A DNA stretch of 64,000 nt from Burkholderia dolosa (GTDB taxonomy: Bacteria; Pseudomonadota; Gammaproteobacteria; Burkholderiales; Burkholderiaceae). The notes beneath the pieces were generated by a model, which saw nothing but the letters and a program-made list of their open reading frames with translations, was not told the DNA's origin and ran no database searches. How positions within the stretch are numbered: position 1 is the first letter of the stretch; each line of letters starts with the position of its first letter. A program made the position numbers and the translations under genes. Of the stretch, positions 1-9,544 are shown in pieces. Location of the stretch: assembly GCF_902499135.1 (NCBI RefSeq), contig NZ_CABVPR010000006.1:1-64000 (forward strand), in the 5' to 3' direction.

Positions 1-1
1 C

Positions 2-847
2 GCTGCTTCGCCCGCGCGCGCGGCAGCGGCGGGCGCGCCGCGCGCCGTCGCGCAGCAGAACGCGGCCGCGACGCGATCGTCGGGGCCGATCGGCGCGCAC
101 GGGTATGCGGCGGCAGCCGAATATCTGTCGAACGTCGCGAGCCGCGCGGGCATCGACGATGCGCGCGGCAAGGCGCTCGCGGTGCTCGCCGTGCTGATCG
201 CGTTCGCGGCGATTGCGGGCAGCCACGGCGGTCTGCTCGCATGCTTTGCCGCGCTCGCGTTGGGCGGCGCGATCGTCGGCGTGTGGCTCGCGTCGCGAAT
301 CCAGCGGCGGCGCTTGAAGATCGTCCGGCAGATTCCGTCGTTCCTCGACGGCATCGTGCGTCTCGTGACGCTCGGCAACAGCGTGCCGGCCGCGTTCCAG
401 TCCGCGCTGCTGACGACCGAGGAGCCGTTGCGCAGCTGTCTCGACGACGTGTCGCGGATGCTGCGCGGCGGTGTCGAGATCGATCGCGCGATGATGCACG
501 TCGCGAAGGTCTACCGGACCGACGAATTCGAACTCGTCGGCTCGGTGCTGCGGCTGTCGGTCAAATACGGCGGCCGCGCGGACGTGATGCTCGAGCGCAT
601 GGCCGTGTTCATGCGCGACCTCGAACAAGCGGAGCGCGAGCTGAGCGCGATGTCGTCGGAGACGCGGCTGTCGGCGTTCGTGCTCGTGATGCTGCCGATC
701 GCGATCGGCAGCTTCGTCGTGATGACAAACCCGAAGTACCTGCAAGGCATGTGGAACGATCCGAGCGGCCGCACGCTGCTGATGATCGCGTTCGTGCTGC
801 AGCTGGCCGGCAGCGTGTGGCTCTATCGAATGGCTCGGCTCAGGTGA
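2..847 (+). CDS. tadB: Flp pilus assembly protein TadB (5' end outside window)
   Basis: Inner-membrane platform protein of the Tad (Flp pilus) secretion machine, type II secretion F family. The reading frame is open from base 2 to the TGA at 845-847, giving 281 visible residues, so the start lies upstream. A membrane segment (VLAVLIAFAAIAG) precedes a cytosolic T2SSF domain of about 100 residues beginning IPSFLDGIVRLV, and further hydrophobic segments close the protein (LPIAIGSFVVM and LLMIAFVLQLAG). The next gene, tadC, starts four bases after the stop, so the two are clearly co-transcribed. In this family TadB and TadC act together with the TadA ATPase, which is not in the window. Confidence 0.88.
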   Translation, partial: AASPARAAAAGAPRAVAQQNAAATRSSGPIGAHGYAAAAEYLSNVASRAGIDDARGKALAVLAVLIAFAAIAGSHGGLLACFAALALGGAIVGVWLASRIQRRRLKIVRQIPSFLDGIVRLVTLGNSVPAAFQSALLTTEEPLRSCLDDVSRMLRGGVEIDRAMMHVAKVYRTDEFELVGSVLRLSVKYGGRADVMLERMAVFMRDLEQAERELSAMSSETRLSAFVLVMLPIAIGSFVVMTNPKYLQGMWNDPSGRTLLMIAFVLQLAGSVWLYRMARLR

Positions 848-851
848 TGCG

Positions 852-1853
852 ATGACGGCGACTCGGATCGGGGCGATTGCGTTGGGACTGGCCGCGCTCG
901 GCGTGCTGCTGCTCGGCTTGGTCGCGTTGCTGCGCGCGAGTGCCGCAGCGCGTGCCGAACGTGCGCTCGTCGATGCGCTCGACCGCCGGATGGCCGCGCT
1001 CGATGCGGCGAAGGCGCGGCAAGCGCCGAACGACGCAGCGCCGGCGCAATTCGATGCGCAGCGTACGCGCGGCGGGCAGCGTGTCGCCCGGTTCCTCGAA
1101 CGGCTGTCGGCCGCCGGGATGCGCTGGCTCGATACCGGATTCGGCCAGTACGTGGTCGCGCAGGAGGACCGCCGGCTGCTCGAGCAATGCGGTTACATCG
1201 ACGCGCGCACGCGGGGGCTGTTCCTCAGCGCGCGGATCGTGTGCGGAATCGCGTTGCCGCTGCTGTTCGCGATCGTCGCGAGCGGGCGGATGAAGGGCAG
1301 CCTGTGGCTGATCGGTCTGTTCGCCGCATTCGGGCTCGGCTTCATGCTGCCGAAGTTCTACGTGAAGCGACGGGCGGCGGCGCGGCGGCAGAGCGTCGTC
1401 GACGAACTGCCGCTGCTCGTCGACATGCTGCGCCTGCTCCAGGGCGTCGGGCTGTCGCTCGATCAGAGCCTGCAGGTCGTGACGAACGATTTTCGCGGCA
1501 TGCTGCCGGTGCTGTCGTCCGAAGTCGGCATCGCGCAGCGCCAGTTCGCGGCCGGCCGCACGCGCGAGCAGTCGCTGCAGCGGTTGTCGGGCGGCTTCGA
1601 CAACGAGGATTTGCGCGCGGTCGTGCGGCTGATGATCCAGGTCGACAAGCACGGCGGCGCGGTGCAGGAACCGCTGAAGCAGTTCGGCGACCGGCTGCGC
1701 GAGACGCGCCGCGCGATGCTTCGCGAGCGGATCGGCCGGTTGACCGTGAAGATGACCGGCGTCATGGTGCTCACGCTGCTGCCCGCGCTGCTGATCGTGA
1801 CGGCCGGGCCCGGCATGCTGGCGGTGATGCACGCGTTGTCGGCGCACCAGTGA
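852..1853 (+). CDS. tadC: Flp pilus assembly protein TadC
   Basis: Second T2SSF-family inner-membrane protein of the Tad machine (333 aa). It has an N-terminal membrane segment (IALGLAALGVLLLGLVALL), a central hydrophobic pair around residues 125-165, a T2SSF domain starting near VVDELPLLVDMLRLLQGVG, and a C-terminal membrane segment (MVLTLLPALLIVTAGPGML). The start ATG follows the tadB stop by four bases. Length and domain layout match TadC. It lies between tadB and tadD as in other tad loci. Nothing unusual is seen. Confidence 0.88.
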   Translation: MTATRIGAIALGLAALGVLLLGLVALLRASAAARAERALVDALDRRMAALDAAKARQAPNDAAPAQFDAQRTRGGQRVARFLERLSAAGMRWLDTGFGQYVVAQEDRRLLEQCGYIDARTRGLFLSARIVCGIALPLLFAIVASGRMKGSLWLIGLFAAFGLGFMLPKFYVKRRAAARRQSVVDELPLLVDMLRLLQGVGLSLDQSLQVVTNDFRGMLPVLSSEVGIAQRQFAAGRTREQSLQRLSGGFDNEDLRAVVRLMIQVDKHGGAVQEPLKQFGDRLRETRRAMLRERIGRLTVKMTGVMVLTLLPALLIVTAGPGMLAVMHALSAHQ

Positions 1854-1871
1854 AGGACGGAAGGAAAGACG

Positions 1872-2714
1872 ATGAAGCGGATCGGCGAAGGGGTGAAACG
1901 GGCGTGTGCGATTGCGGCGATGGCGCTGCTGGGTGCGTGCGCAACCAAGGACAACGGTTACGGCGTGAACGCGCAGACGGAGCGCGCGGCGCTGATGCAG
2001 GCGGCCGATCAGAAGCAGGCCGCGCCGGATACGCCGGGGATGTACCTCGGGCTGATCCAGCGGATGCAGTCGCAAGGCCTCTATTACGCATCGCTCGCGC
2101 ATATCGACGCGTACGACAAGTCGTACGGCGCGATACCGGAGTCGATCCTGCTGCGCGCGGATGCGCTGCGGATGACGGACCAGCCGGCAGCCAGCGCAGC
2201 CGCGTACTCGCAGTTGCTGAAGACGCCGCTCGCCGCGCGCGGTTATCGCGGGCTCGGGCTGCTCGCGGGCGCGGCCGGCGACTTCGACCGTGCGGCGCAG
2301 TCGCTCGCGCAGGCATCGGAGCTCGCGCCGACCGATGCGTCGATGCTGTCCGATCTCGCATACGCGAAGCTGCGTGCCGGCGACGTCGTCGGCGCGCGCG
2401 TGCCGCTGATGAAGGCGGCCGAGCTGGATCCGCGCAATCCGAAGATCGTCAGCAATCTCGCGCTTTATCTGCTCGCGGCCGGGCGTGCGCAGGACGCGCA
2501 GCGCCTGATGAACCAGCAGCGTGTGCCGGCCGATATCCGCAAGGACATCGCGAGCGATGCGGCGAAGATCGCGGCCGCCGCGCGCGCTCAGCAGCGCGCG
2601 GTCGCGACGCCGCCGGTCGTATCGCGGCGCGTCGCGCCGGAGCCGATCACGCCGATGGCGAACAATTTCGGCTACGACCAGACGGTGCCGCTGCTGCAGC
2701 GGTTTGCACAATGA
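1872..2714 (+). CDS. tadD: TadD-like TPR lipoprotein of the Flp pilus locus
   Basis: A 280-aa lipoprotein. The N-terminus ends in a lipobox (LLGAC, acylated Cys near residue 22), and the body consists of helical TPR-type repeats, for example the segments around residues 95-120 and 130-160 with ALxxDPRNPKIVSNLALYLL-like spacing. TadD proteins are outer-membrane-facing pilotin-like factors for the Tad secretin; that role is known for the family and inferred here. A GGAAGGAA-type ribosome site precedes the ATG. Its stop overlaps the next start (ATGA at 2711). Confidence 0.82.
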   Translation: MKRIGEGVKRACAIAAMALLGACATKDNGYGVNAQTERAALMQAADQKQAAPDTPGMYLGLIQRMQSQGLYYASLAHIDAYDKSYGAIPESILLRADALRMTDQPAASAAAYSQLLKTPLAARGYRGLGLLAGAAGDFDRAAQSLAQASELAPTDASMLSDLAYAKLRAGDVVGARVPLMKAAELDPRNPKIVSNLALYLLAAGRAQDAQRLMNQQRVPADIRKDIASDAAKIAAAARAQQRAVATPPVVSRRVAPEPITPMANNFGYDQTVPLLQRFAQ

Positions 2715-3055
2715 ACGGGGATGCGGGGGACGACATGAACGGCAATCGAGCTGACCGGAATGCACGGGTACGCCGGGTCGCGGCGCTCGGCGCGCTCGTG
2801 TGCGCGGTAGCGGCGTCGCGCGTCGCGTATGGACAGGACGCGGCGCCGGCCGATGCATCCGACGTCGGCCGCTCGACCAAAGACTGGCTCGCGATGCAGC
2901 GCGACAATCGCGCGGCCGCGCCGACGCAGCCGATGCTTGGCGACGTCGCATCGCTCGTGTACCAGCGCTATCTCGACTCGTTCAAGAACAAGATCCCGAC
3001 GTCGATGAGCTCGCAGCTCGGCGGCATGTCCGGCGGCGCTCAGGGCGCGCAGTAA
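2711..3055 (+). CDS. DUF3613 family small exported protein
   Basis: A 114-aa protein whose ATG overlaps the tadD stop; an alternative in-frame ATG at 2735 has GGGGG just upstream and may be the real start. After a short basic stretch comes a hydrophobic signal segment (ALGALVCAVAASRVAYGQ), then a mature part with STKDWLAMQRDN and LVYQRYLDSFKNKIP, features I associate with DUF3613 proteins found in Burkholderia tad clusters. The function is unknown. Operon position suggests a periplasmic accessory of the Flp machine, which is inference only. Confidence 0.72.
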   Translation: MNGDAGDDMNGNRADRNARVRRVAALGALVCAVAASRVAYGQDAAPADASDVGRSTKDWLAMQRDNRAAAPTQPMLGDVASLVYQRYLDSFKNKIPTSMSSQLGGMSGGAQGAQ

Positions 3056-3060
3056 GCGCG

Positions 3061-5097
3061 ATGACGATGCGCACCGGCCCATCGATCGTGACGCGGCGGC
3101 AGCGTGCGGCCGCGCGTGCGCCGCTGCATACGCAGCGCGGCGCCGTCGCGGTCATGGCGGCGATCTGGGTATCGATCGCGGTCATCGTGCTGGGCGCGAT
3201 CGACATCGGGCGGTTTTATGCCGAACGACGCAGCATGCAGGCCGCGGCGGATCTGGCCGCGCTGTCGGCGGTATCGCACGTGAACGCCGATTCGACGTGC
3301 GCGGCCGCGACGACCGCCGCGAATGAGATCGCGAATCCGTCGGCGAAGCCGTTGCCGGCCAATTCGACCGTTTCGGTCGCGTGCGGTGTGTGGGCCGTGC
3401 CGTCGGGCGGCGGCAGCGCGACGTTCACGCCGCTCGCCGGCGCGGCAACGGGCGGCCAATGCGCGGGGCTGTCTGCCGGAACGGCGGTCGGCCAATCGGC
3501 CAATGCGGTATGCGTGACGGTGTCCGAGCCGGTGTCCGGCATCTTTCGCAGCGGGGAGACGATCGGCGCGTCGGCCATCGCGAAGAGCGCGCCGCTCGAC
3601 ACGTTTACGTTGTCGACGTCGCTCGCATCGCTGAACGACGGGCTGGCCAACCAGCTGCTTCAGGTGCTGACCGGCTCGCCGAATGCGCTGAGCCTTCAGG
3701 CCGTCGACTATCAGGGCCTCGCGCAGGTCAATCTGAAGCTCGCCGGCATTCTCGCCAATCTGCCGGTCGGCACGAATACGTCGGTGCTGAACGGCACGGT
3801 GACGCTCGGTCAGCTGGCCAACGCGGTCGTGCAGGCCGCCACGCAGCAGAATCTGGCCGGCGCGAACCTGAACGTGCTGAATGCAATCGTCGTCGCGCTC
3901 TGTTCGAACGGCGTGTGCGGCGGCCCGCAGATCGCGCTCGACCGGCTCGTGTCGGTGGCAACGGCCACCGGCGGCTCGGCGGTCGATGCGAGCGTCAACG
4001 CGCTCGGCTTGCTGTCGACCGCGTTGCAGGTCGCGAACGGCAACCACGCGATCGCGATTCCGAGCGTCACGGTGCAGACGCCGACCGCACTCGCGCCGTT
4101 GCTGAAGGCGACGGTGTCCGGCTCGGTGTCGCTCGCAGGCGTTGCGCCGGCCACGGCGACCGGTCCGGCGGGGCCGGCGAACTGCGCGACGTCCGACTGC
4201 GTGACGCATGCGTCGCTTGCGCAGGGCAACGTGTTTCTCGATACGTCGCTGTCGTTGCTGTCGACATGTCCGGACGGTTCGCTCGTCTATCCGGGCAGCG
4301 CGTGTGCGTCGGGCAGCGCGACACCGCTTGCCGCCGTCCAGTTGCCGGTGACCGCGTACGTCGCGCCGGCAACCGCCGGCCTGGCGTCGGTCAGCTGTTC
4401 CGCGGACGGCACGAAGCGCGCACAGGTGAACGTTCAGACCGGCGTGGTGGCGGTTTATATCGGCGGCGCGGCGAATACGCCGGTCAATCTGAATGCGCCG
4501 GGCGGTTATGCGCCCGACCGCCGCGCCGCGCCGATCACGCTGGTGTCCGTCAAGCTGCAGAGCCTGCTCAATCTGTTGAATCTCGGCGGTCTGACGTCCG
4601 CGCTGACGACGCTGCTCGATACGCTGACGCTGGGCCTTCTGAACGTGAACCAGATTTCGGTCAATATCAACCTCACACCGGGGCAGCTGACCGTTCCCGT
4701 CGCGAATCAGAGCCCGACGCCGCTGGTGTTCGAGTATTCGGGCGCGGCATCGTCCGCGTTGCCGAGCGACGCGTCGTCCTACACGCAGACCGTCGGCACC
4801 GGTCAAGTGCTGTCGCCCGCGCTGCAGAGCATCACGAACAGCGGGCTGACGCTCGAGCTCAGTGCACCGCGCGGTAGCGCGGCAGGATTGCTGGCCGGCA
4901 TATTGAATCCGATACTCGGCCTCGTCACGGGCCCGCTGTTGTCCGCACTGGGAAATACGCTGGTTCCGATGGTGCTGCAGCCGATCGATTCGCTTCTGAC
5001 TTCCGCCACCGGTTTGCTCGGGGTGAGCCTCGGAAACGCGTCGGTCACGACCACGCCGGACTCGATCAAATGCGGTGATCCCATGCTTGTGAAATGA
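3061..5097 (+). CDS. TadG-like Flp pilus-associated protein
   Basis: A 678-aa protein starting at the ATG six bases after the upstream stop; an open frame continues further upstream but overlaps the previous gene. Residues about 24-50 hold the TadE/TadG-type motif, QRGAVAVMAAIWVS followed by a hydrophobic helix and a region rich in small residues (YAERRSMQAAADLAALSAV). The rest is a long, low-charge, Ala/Gly/Thr/Asn-rich extracytoplasmic region with scattered cysteines. TadG proteins are anchored pseudopilin-like or von Willebrand-type parts of the Tad system. No vWA motif is evident, so the exact subfamily is uncertain. Confidence 0.75.
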   Translation: MTMRTGPSIVTRRQRAAARAPLHTQRGAVAVMAAIWVSIAVIVLGAIDIGRFYAERRSMQAAADLAALSAVSHVNADSTCAAATTAANEIANPSAKPLPANSTVSVACGVWAVPSGGGSATFTPLAGAATGGQCAGLSAGTAVGQSANAVCVTVSEPVSGIFRSGETIGASAIAKSAPLDTFTLSTSLASLNDGLANQLLQVLTGSPNALSLQAVDYQGLAQVNLKLAGILANLPVGTNTSVLNGTVTLGQLANAVVQAATQQNLAGANLNVLNAIVVALCSNGVCGGPQIALDRLVSVATATGGSAVDASVNALGLLSTALQVANGNHAIAIPSVTVQTPTALAPLLKATVSGSVSLAGVAPATATGPAGPANCATSDCVTHASLAQGNVFLDTSLSLLSTCPDGSLVYPGSACASGSATPLAAVQLPVTAYVAPATAGLASVSCSADGTKRAQVNVQTGVVAVYIGGAANTPVNLNAPGGYAPDRRAAPITLVSVKLQSLLNLLNLGGLTSALTTLLDTLTLGLLNVNQISVNINLTPGQLTVPVANQSPTPLVFEYSGAASSALPSDASSYTQTVGTGQVLSPALQSITNSGLTLELSAPRGSAAGLLAGILNPILGLVTGPLLSALGNTLVPMVLQPIDSLLTSATGLLGVSLGNASVTTTPDSIKCGDPMLVK

Positions 5098-5201
5098 ATC
5101 CGTGAGCGCTCGGCGGGCGAGCGGAACGCGCCGTGCGCGATCCGCGTTCGCCGCCGTCGCGCTATGCCGCGCAACCCGTCAACAACCGTAGCCGTACCTG
5201 A

Positions 5202-6596
<1,395 letters not shown>

Positions 6597-6650
6597 TTAA
6601 TGAGATAGAATCCCGCTGCATTACAACAATCCAGGCGGGAATAAAACATC

Positions 6651-7361
6651 ATGAGCCATAGTACGGGGTTGAGACGGGCGGGCATGTTGCTCGTCCTGAT
6701 GGGGTGCGTGCAGGGCGCGCAGGCGCAGAACCTGGCGAGCGATGCGTCGCCGGCCGTGCAGCCGGCATCGGCGCCGGTCGCCGCGATTCCGACGGTCGAT
6801 CTGCAGGCGCAGACGTCGTCGGTGCAGCCGCAGGCAGGCGAGACGAGCGGGCCGAGCACCGTCGACGAACTGCAGCGCCAGATCCAGGCGCATGCGCTGA
6901 CGGAGATGCGTACGAGCTACAACGGCAGCTACGGCGCCAGCCTGCTGTTCAACGTGAAAGACGGTGCGTATTTCGTCGCGCTGTTTCAGCAGAAGGCCTT
7001 CTGGCGCGTGATCAAGACCTACGACGATGCGCGCGCGGAAGCGATCTATCGCGATTTCTCGCATCAGGCGGCGCGGCTGGCCGTCAACGAGCTGCGCGCG
7101 GCGAAGCTCGAGTCGCAGAAGGCGCAGATGGACCGGCAGATCGAGGCGACGCAGGAAAAGGCGCGGCGCTTGCAGGCGGACATCTCGATTGCGCGCGAGC
7201 AGCAGGCTGCGGTCGCGAACCGGCAGCAGACGGTGCGCAGCGAAACGGCGGCACTGCAGGCGCAGCAAGCGGAACTGCAGTCGCAGTTGCGGGCATTGCA
7301 GCAGCAGGTGCGTTCGCTGCAGCGCGAGGCCAACGCCGGGTTGTCTGCGCGGGCCCGCTGA
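6651..7361 (+). CDS. DUF2968 family exported coiled-coil protein
   Basis: A 236-aa protein with a signal peptide ending near GAQAQ, a low-complexity Ala/Pro/Gln linker, a conserved core (residues about 75-135, with SYNGSYGASLLF and AYFVALFQQKAFWRV) and a long C-terminal coiled coil (about 145-230) with Gln/Arg/Ala heptads. I recognise this as the DUF2968 family common in Burkholderia; its function is unknown. It is probably periplasmic. The preceding 54 bp contain AT-rich sequence (TTAATGAGATAGAAT), so it likely has its own promoter. A strong terminator follows at 7438. Confidence 0.72.
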   Translation: MSHSTGLRRAGMLLVLMGCVQGAQAQNLASDASPAVQPASAPVAAIPTVDLQAQTSSVQPQAGETSGPSTVDELQRQIQAHALTEMRTSYNGSYGASLLFNVKDGAYFVALFQQKAFWRVIKTYDDARAEAIYRDFSHQAARLAVNELRAAKLESQKAQMDRQIEATQEKARRLQADISIAREQQAAVANRQQTVRSETAALQAQQAELQSQLRALQQQVRSLQREANAGLSARAR

Positions 7362-7437
7362 CGAACGGCAACCGGGGCGGCGGCACACGCCGCGCCGGAC
7401 CGGAAGACCGGTCGAGCGATCGACCGGTCGCAAGGAA

Positions 7438-7465
7438 AAAGGGCAAGCCGTTTGGCTTGCCCTTT
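7438..7465. terminator. Bidirectional intrinsic terminator
   Basis: Perfect 12-bp stem AAAGGGCAAGCC / GGCTTGCCCTTT with a GTTT loop. It lies between the convergent DUF2968 gene and hfq2, with A- and T-rich ends on both sides, so it can serve both strands. Confidence 0.85.
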
Positions 7466-7469
7466 GTCT

Positions 7470-7997
7470 TTACTGGCCGTCCGGCACGATTCGCCGGCGG
7501 CGCGTGACGATCACCGGCCCGTTGCCGCTGCGCGAGTCGGACGACGGTGCCGATGTGCCCGGTGCGTCGTCGCGCGGCGCACCGTAGTTTTCGCGCGGCG
7601 CGCCGTAACCTTCGCGCGGCTCGCGAGCGCCATAGCCTTCGCGCGGTTCGCGCGACCCGTAGCCGCCGTCGCCGCGCGACTCGCGCGAGCCGCCGTGCGA
7701 ACCGTACGGGCTGTGACCGCCGCCTTCGCGGCCGCCAGGGCGCCCGCCGGGGCGCGGGCCGCGCGGGCCGCCGCCGGGGCGCGAACCGCCGGTGTCGAGC
7801 TGGATCGTCGAAATCGCACGCTTGTAGATGCCTTGCAGACCCACGGGGGTGCGCAGCATCACCAGATACTGGTCGAACGACTCGATGCAGCCCGTCAGAC
7901 GAATGCCGTTGACGAGGTAGATTTCAACACGCTTACGTTCCTTGCGTGCCGAATTGATGAAGTCGTTTTGCGGATGGGATTCTGCGGGATTGGCCAT
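7470..7997 (-). CDS. hfq2: RNA chaperone Hfq2 with long Gly/Arg-rich C-terminal tail
   Basis: A 175-aa Hfq. Residues 8-70 form the Sm fold: Sm1 with [21 protein letters not shown], and Sm2 at AISTIQL. The usual YKHA of Hfq is YKRA here. Residues 71-175 are a disordered tail rich in Gly, Pro, Arg and Glu, with short tandem units such as REPREGYGA repeated two to three times. Burkholderia cepacia complex bacteria are known to carry two hfq genes, the second being long and glycine-rich and found beside the Flp locus; this one fits. Hfq binds small RNAs and A-rich mRNA. It is transcribed convergently with the DUF2968 gene. Confidence 0.92.
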   Translation of the reverse strand: MANPAESHPQNDFINSARKERKRVEIYLVNGIRLTGCIESFDQYLVMLRTPVGLQGIYKRAISTIQLDTGGSRPGGGPRGPRPGGRPGGREGGGHSPYGSHGGSRESRGDGGYGSREPREGYGAREPREGYGAPRENYGAPRDDAPGTSAPSSDSRSGNGPVIVTRRRRIVPDGQ

Positions 7998-8288
7998 TGA
8001 GATGCGGCAGGAGCCTGCTCAGAGAATATGTTGTGCGTGTGTGCGACGCGTCGGTCCACAAGGTATTTGGCGGGATTCTACCTTGTTCGCTCCGCGAGCG
8101 CGTAGTCGCGATTGTGTCGAACCGTAACCCACTATAGACGTTCCCGCGCTTTTTCGCGATTCGGCCGAACGGCCGATGCCGATCGTTACGTCGCGTTACG
8201 ACTCTCGCAACGCCGTAGCACCTCGCGGCGGGCGTCCGAATTACAGTCGTCGCGTGCCGGGCGGGCCGGCGGATCACGGAATCTCAAC

Positions 8289-8573
8289 ATGAACAAAAGG
8301 GGAATGGCAGGCTGGATCGGCGGCATCGCGTTGCTGGCCTCCGGCAGCGCAATGGCGGGGCACGTCGATTTGTCGGTCGGCATCGGCGTGCCGGTCGCGC
8401 CCGTCTATGTCGAGCCGGCGCCGGTCTATGTGGCGCCGCAGCCGGCGGTGGTCGCGTATCCCGGCTACGGATACGGCGGCTACTACGGCGATGACGACGA
8501 CGACCGCTACCGCAAGTGGCGCAAGCACTACTACAAGCACTGGCGCAAGCATCACGACGATGACGACGACTGA
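8289..8573 (+). CDS. Small secreted protein with PxPV-type repeats and Asp/His-rich tail
   Basis: A 94-aa protein beginning at an ATG after GGATCACGGAATCTCAAC. A signal peptide ends at GSAMAG. The mature part has Val/Pro/Tyr units (APVYVEPAPVYVAPQP), a Gly/Tyr stretch, an acidic block DDDDD, a basic-aromatic block (KWRKHYYKHWRKHH) and a second terminal DDDDD. The repeat type resembles PXPV-repeat proteins. The alternating acidic and His/Lys blocks could bind metal or polyanions, which is inference. The function is unknown. It has no operon partner: hfq2 diverges upstream and the next gene converges. Confidence 0.62.
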   Translation: MNKRGMAGWIGGIALLASGSAMAGHVDLSVGIGVPVAPVYVEPAPVYVAPQPAVVAYPGYGYGGYYGDDDDDRYRKWRKHYYKHWRKHHDDDDD

Positions 8574-8600
8574 TCGCCGCACGTGCACCGATCGTGTGCA

Positions 8601-9515
8601 TCAGAACGCGTAGTCCGGATTTTTCGGGTCGAATGCGGCGTCGTCGAACGCGACCGGCGCGATCTTCTCGATGACGATCCGCTCGAAGAGCTGCCCGTCG
8701 TTGTCGTAGGACTCGACGGTCCGGAAATAGGGCGCGTGCAGGTCGAGCCCGAGCACTTCCTTCTTCGAATAGAACTGCGGCCGGCCGGTCGGCGTTTCGT
8801 ACGTGAGCGCGACGACGCGCACGCCGTCGATCGTCTTTGCTTCGACTGCGGTCGGCCGCTGCACGCCCGCCGCCTCGTATTTCTTGCCTTCGCTCAGATA
8901 CAGATTCGCGATGAACTCGGCGCCGAGGTCCTTCACGCGGTGATTCGACTGCGCACGCGCAAGCGCGCCGTCGATCGCCGTCCACATCGGAATCTTGCCG
9001 AGCAGCCCGCCGAGATGGCCGTACATTTCATCGGTGCGCTGCGTCGTGTCGTAGAGGATTTCCTGTCCCGCATGCGCGCCGCCGGGCAGCCACTTCGCAT
9101 AGACGCGCAGCGGCTCGCGCGTCGTCTTCACGAGCATGCGGTCCGGCGTGTCGGGCCATTTTCCGCGGATGCGCTCCGCGCGCACCATCGTGAACTGGTA
9201 CGACGGATAGCCGTTCGGGCCGTTGCGGATGTACTCGGGCACCGCGAGCGGATCGAGCGCGCTGAAGAGGGCGGTGAGCGTCGCATCGTCCAGCTGCGCG
9301 AGCGTGCCGCGCTCGGCGGCCGTGCGCAGCCAGCGCGCCTGCTGCGCGGCCGGCTCGCGCGTTACCTTCGCGAGGTCCGCCGGCAGCGCGGCCTGCGGCG
9401 CCGCACGCGCGGCGGCCGGTTCCTGCGCATGCGCGTCCACATACGCGAGCGACAGCATGCACGCAATCAGCGCGGCGGCTGCATGTCGTCCGCGCCGTTT
9501 CCTCCGTTCGTTCAT
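8601..9515 (-). CDS. DUF1571 family exported protein
   Basis: A 304-aa protein with a signal peptide (basic MNERRKRRGRH, hydrophobic AAAALIACMLSLAYVDA, cleavage near AHAQ). The mature part contains LVKTTREPLRVYAKWLPGG, YEAAGVQRPTAVEAK and a C-terminal segment ending DPKNPDYAF, which I read as DUF1571. These proteins look like periplasmic lipoprotein-carrier-like folds of unknown function. The start at 9515 has GAGGAG upstream and lies 29 bp after the fadD stop, so the two genes are probably one transcript. A link to lipid handling is inferred from that pairing. Confidence 0.7.
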   Translation of the reverse strand: MNERRKRRGRHAAAALIACMLSLAYVDAHAQEPAAARAAPQAALPADLAKVTREPAAQQARWLRTAAERGTLAQLDDATLTALFSALDPLAVPEYIRNGPNGYPSYQFTMVRAERIRGKWPDTPDRMLVKTTREPLRVYAKWLPGGAHAGQEILYDTTQRTDEMYGHLGGLLGKIPMWTAIDGALARAQSNHRVKDLGAEFIANLYLSEGKKYEAAGVQRPTAVEAKTIDGVRVVALTYETPTGRPQFYSKKEVLGLDLHAPYFRTVESYDNDGQLFERIVIEKIAPVAFDDAAFDPKNPDYAF

Positions 9516-9544
9516 CGACCGCGTCTCCTCGCGCGAAGCATCGG

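Noticed and set aside
840-2951. Long minus-strand open frame of 703 codons under the tad genes
   Set aside because: Composition is Arg/His/Gln-rich shadow translation of GC-rich coding sequence on the other strand; no start context and no family match. The plus-strand pilus genes explain the region.
3040-4806. 588-codon minus-strand frame under the TadG-like gene
   Set aside because: The same shadow effect: very high Arg content and no recognisable motif.
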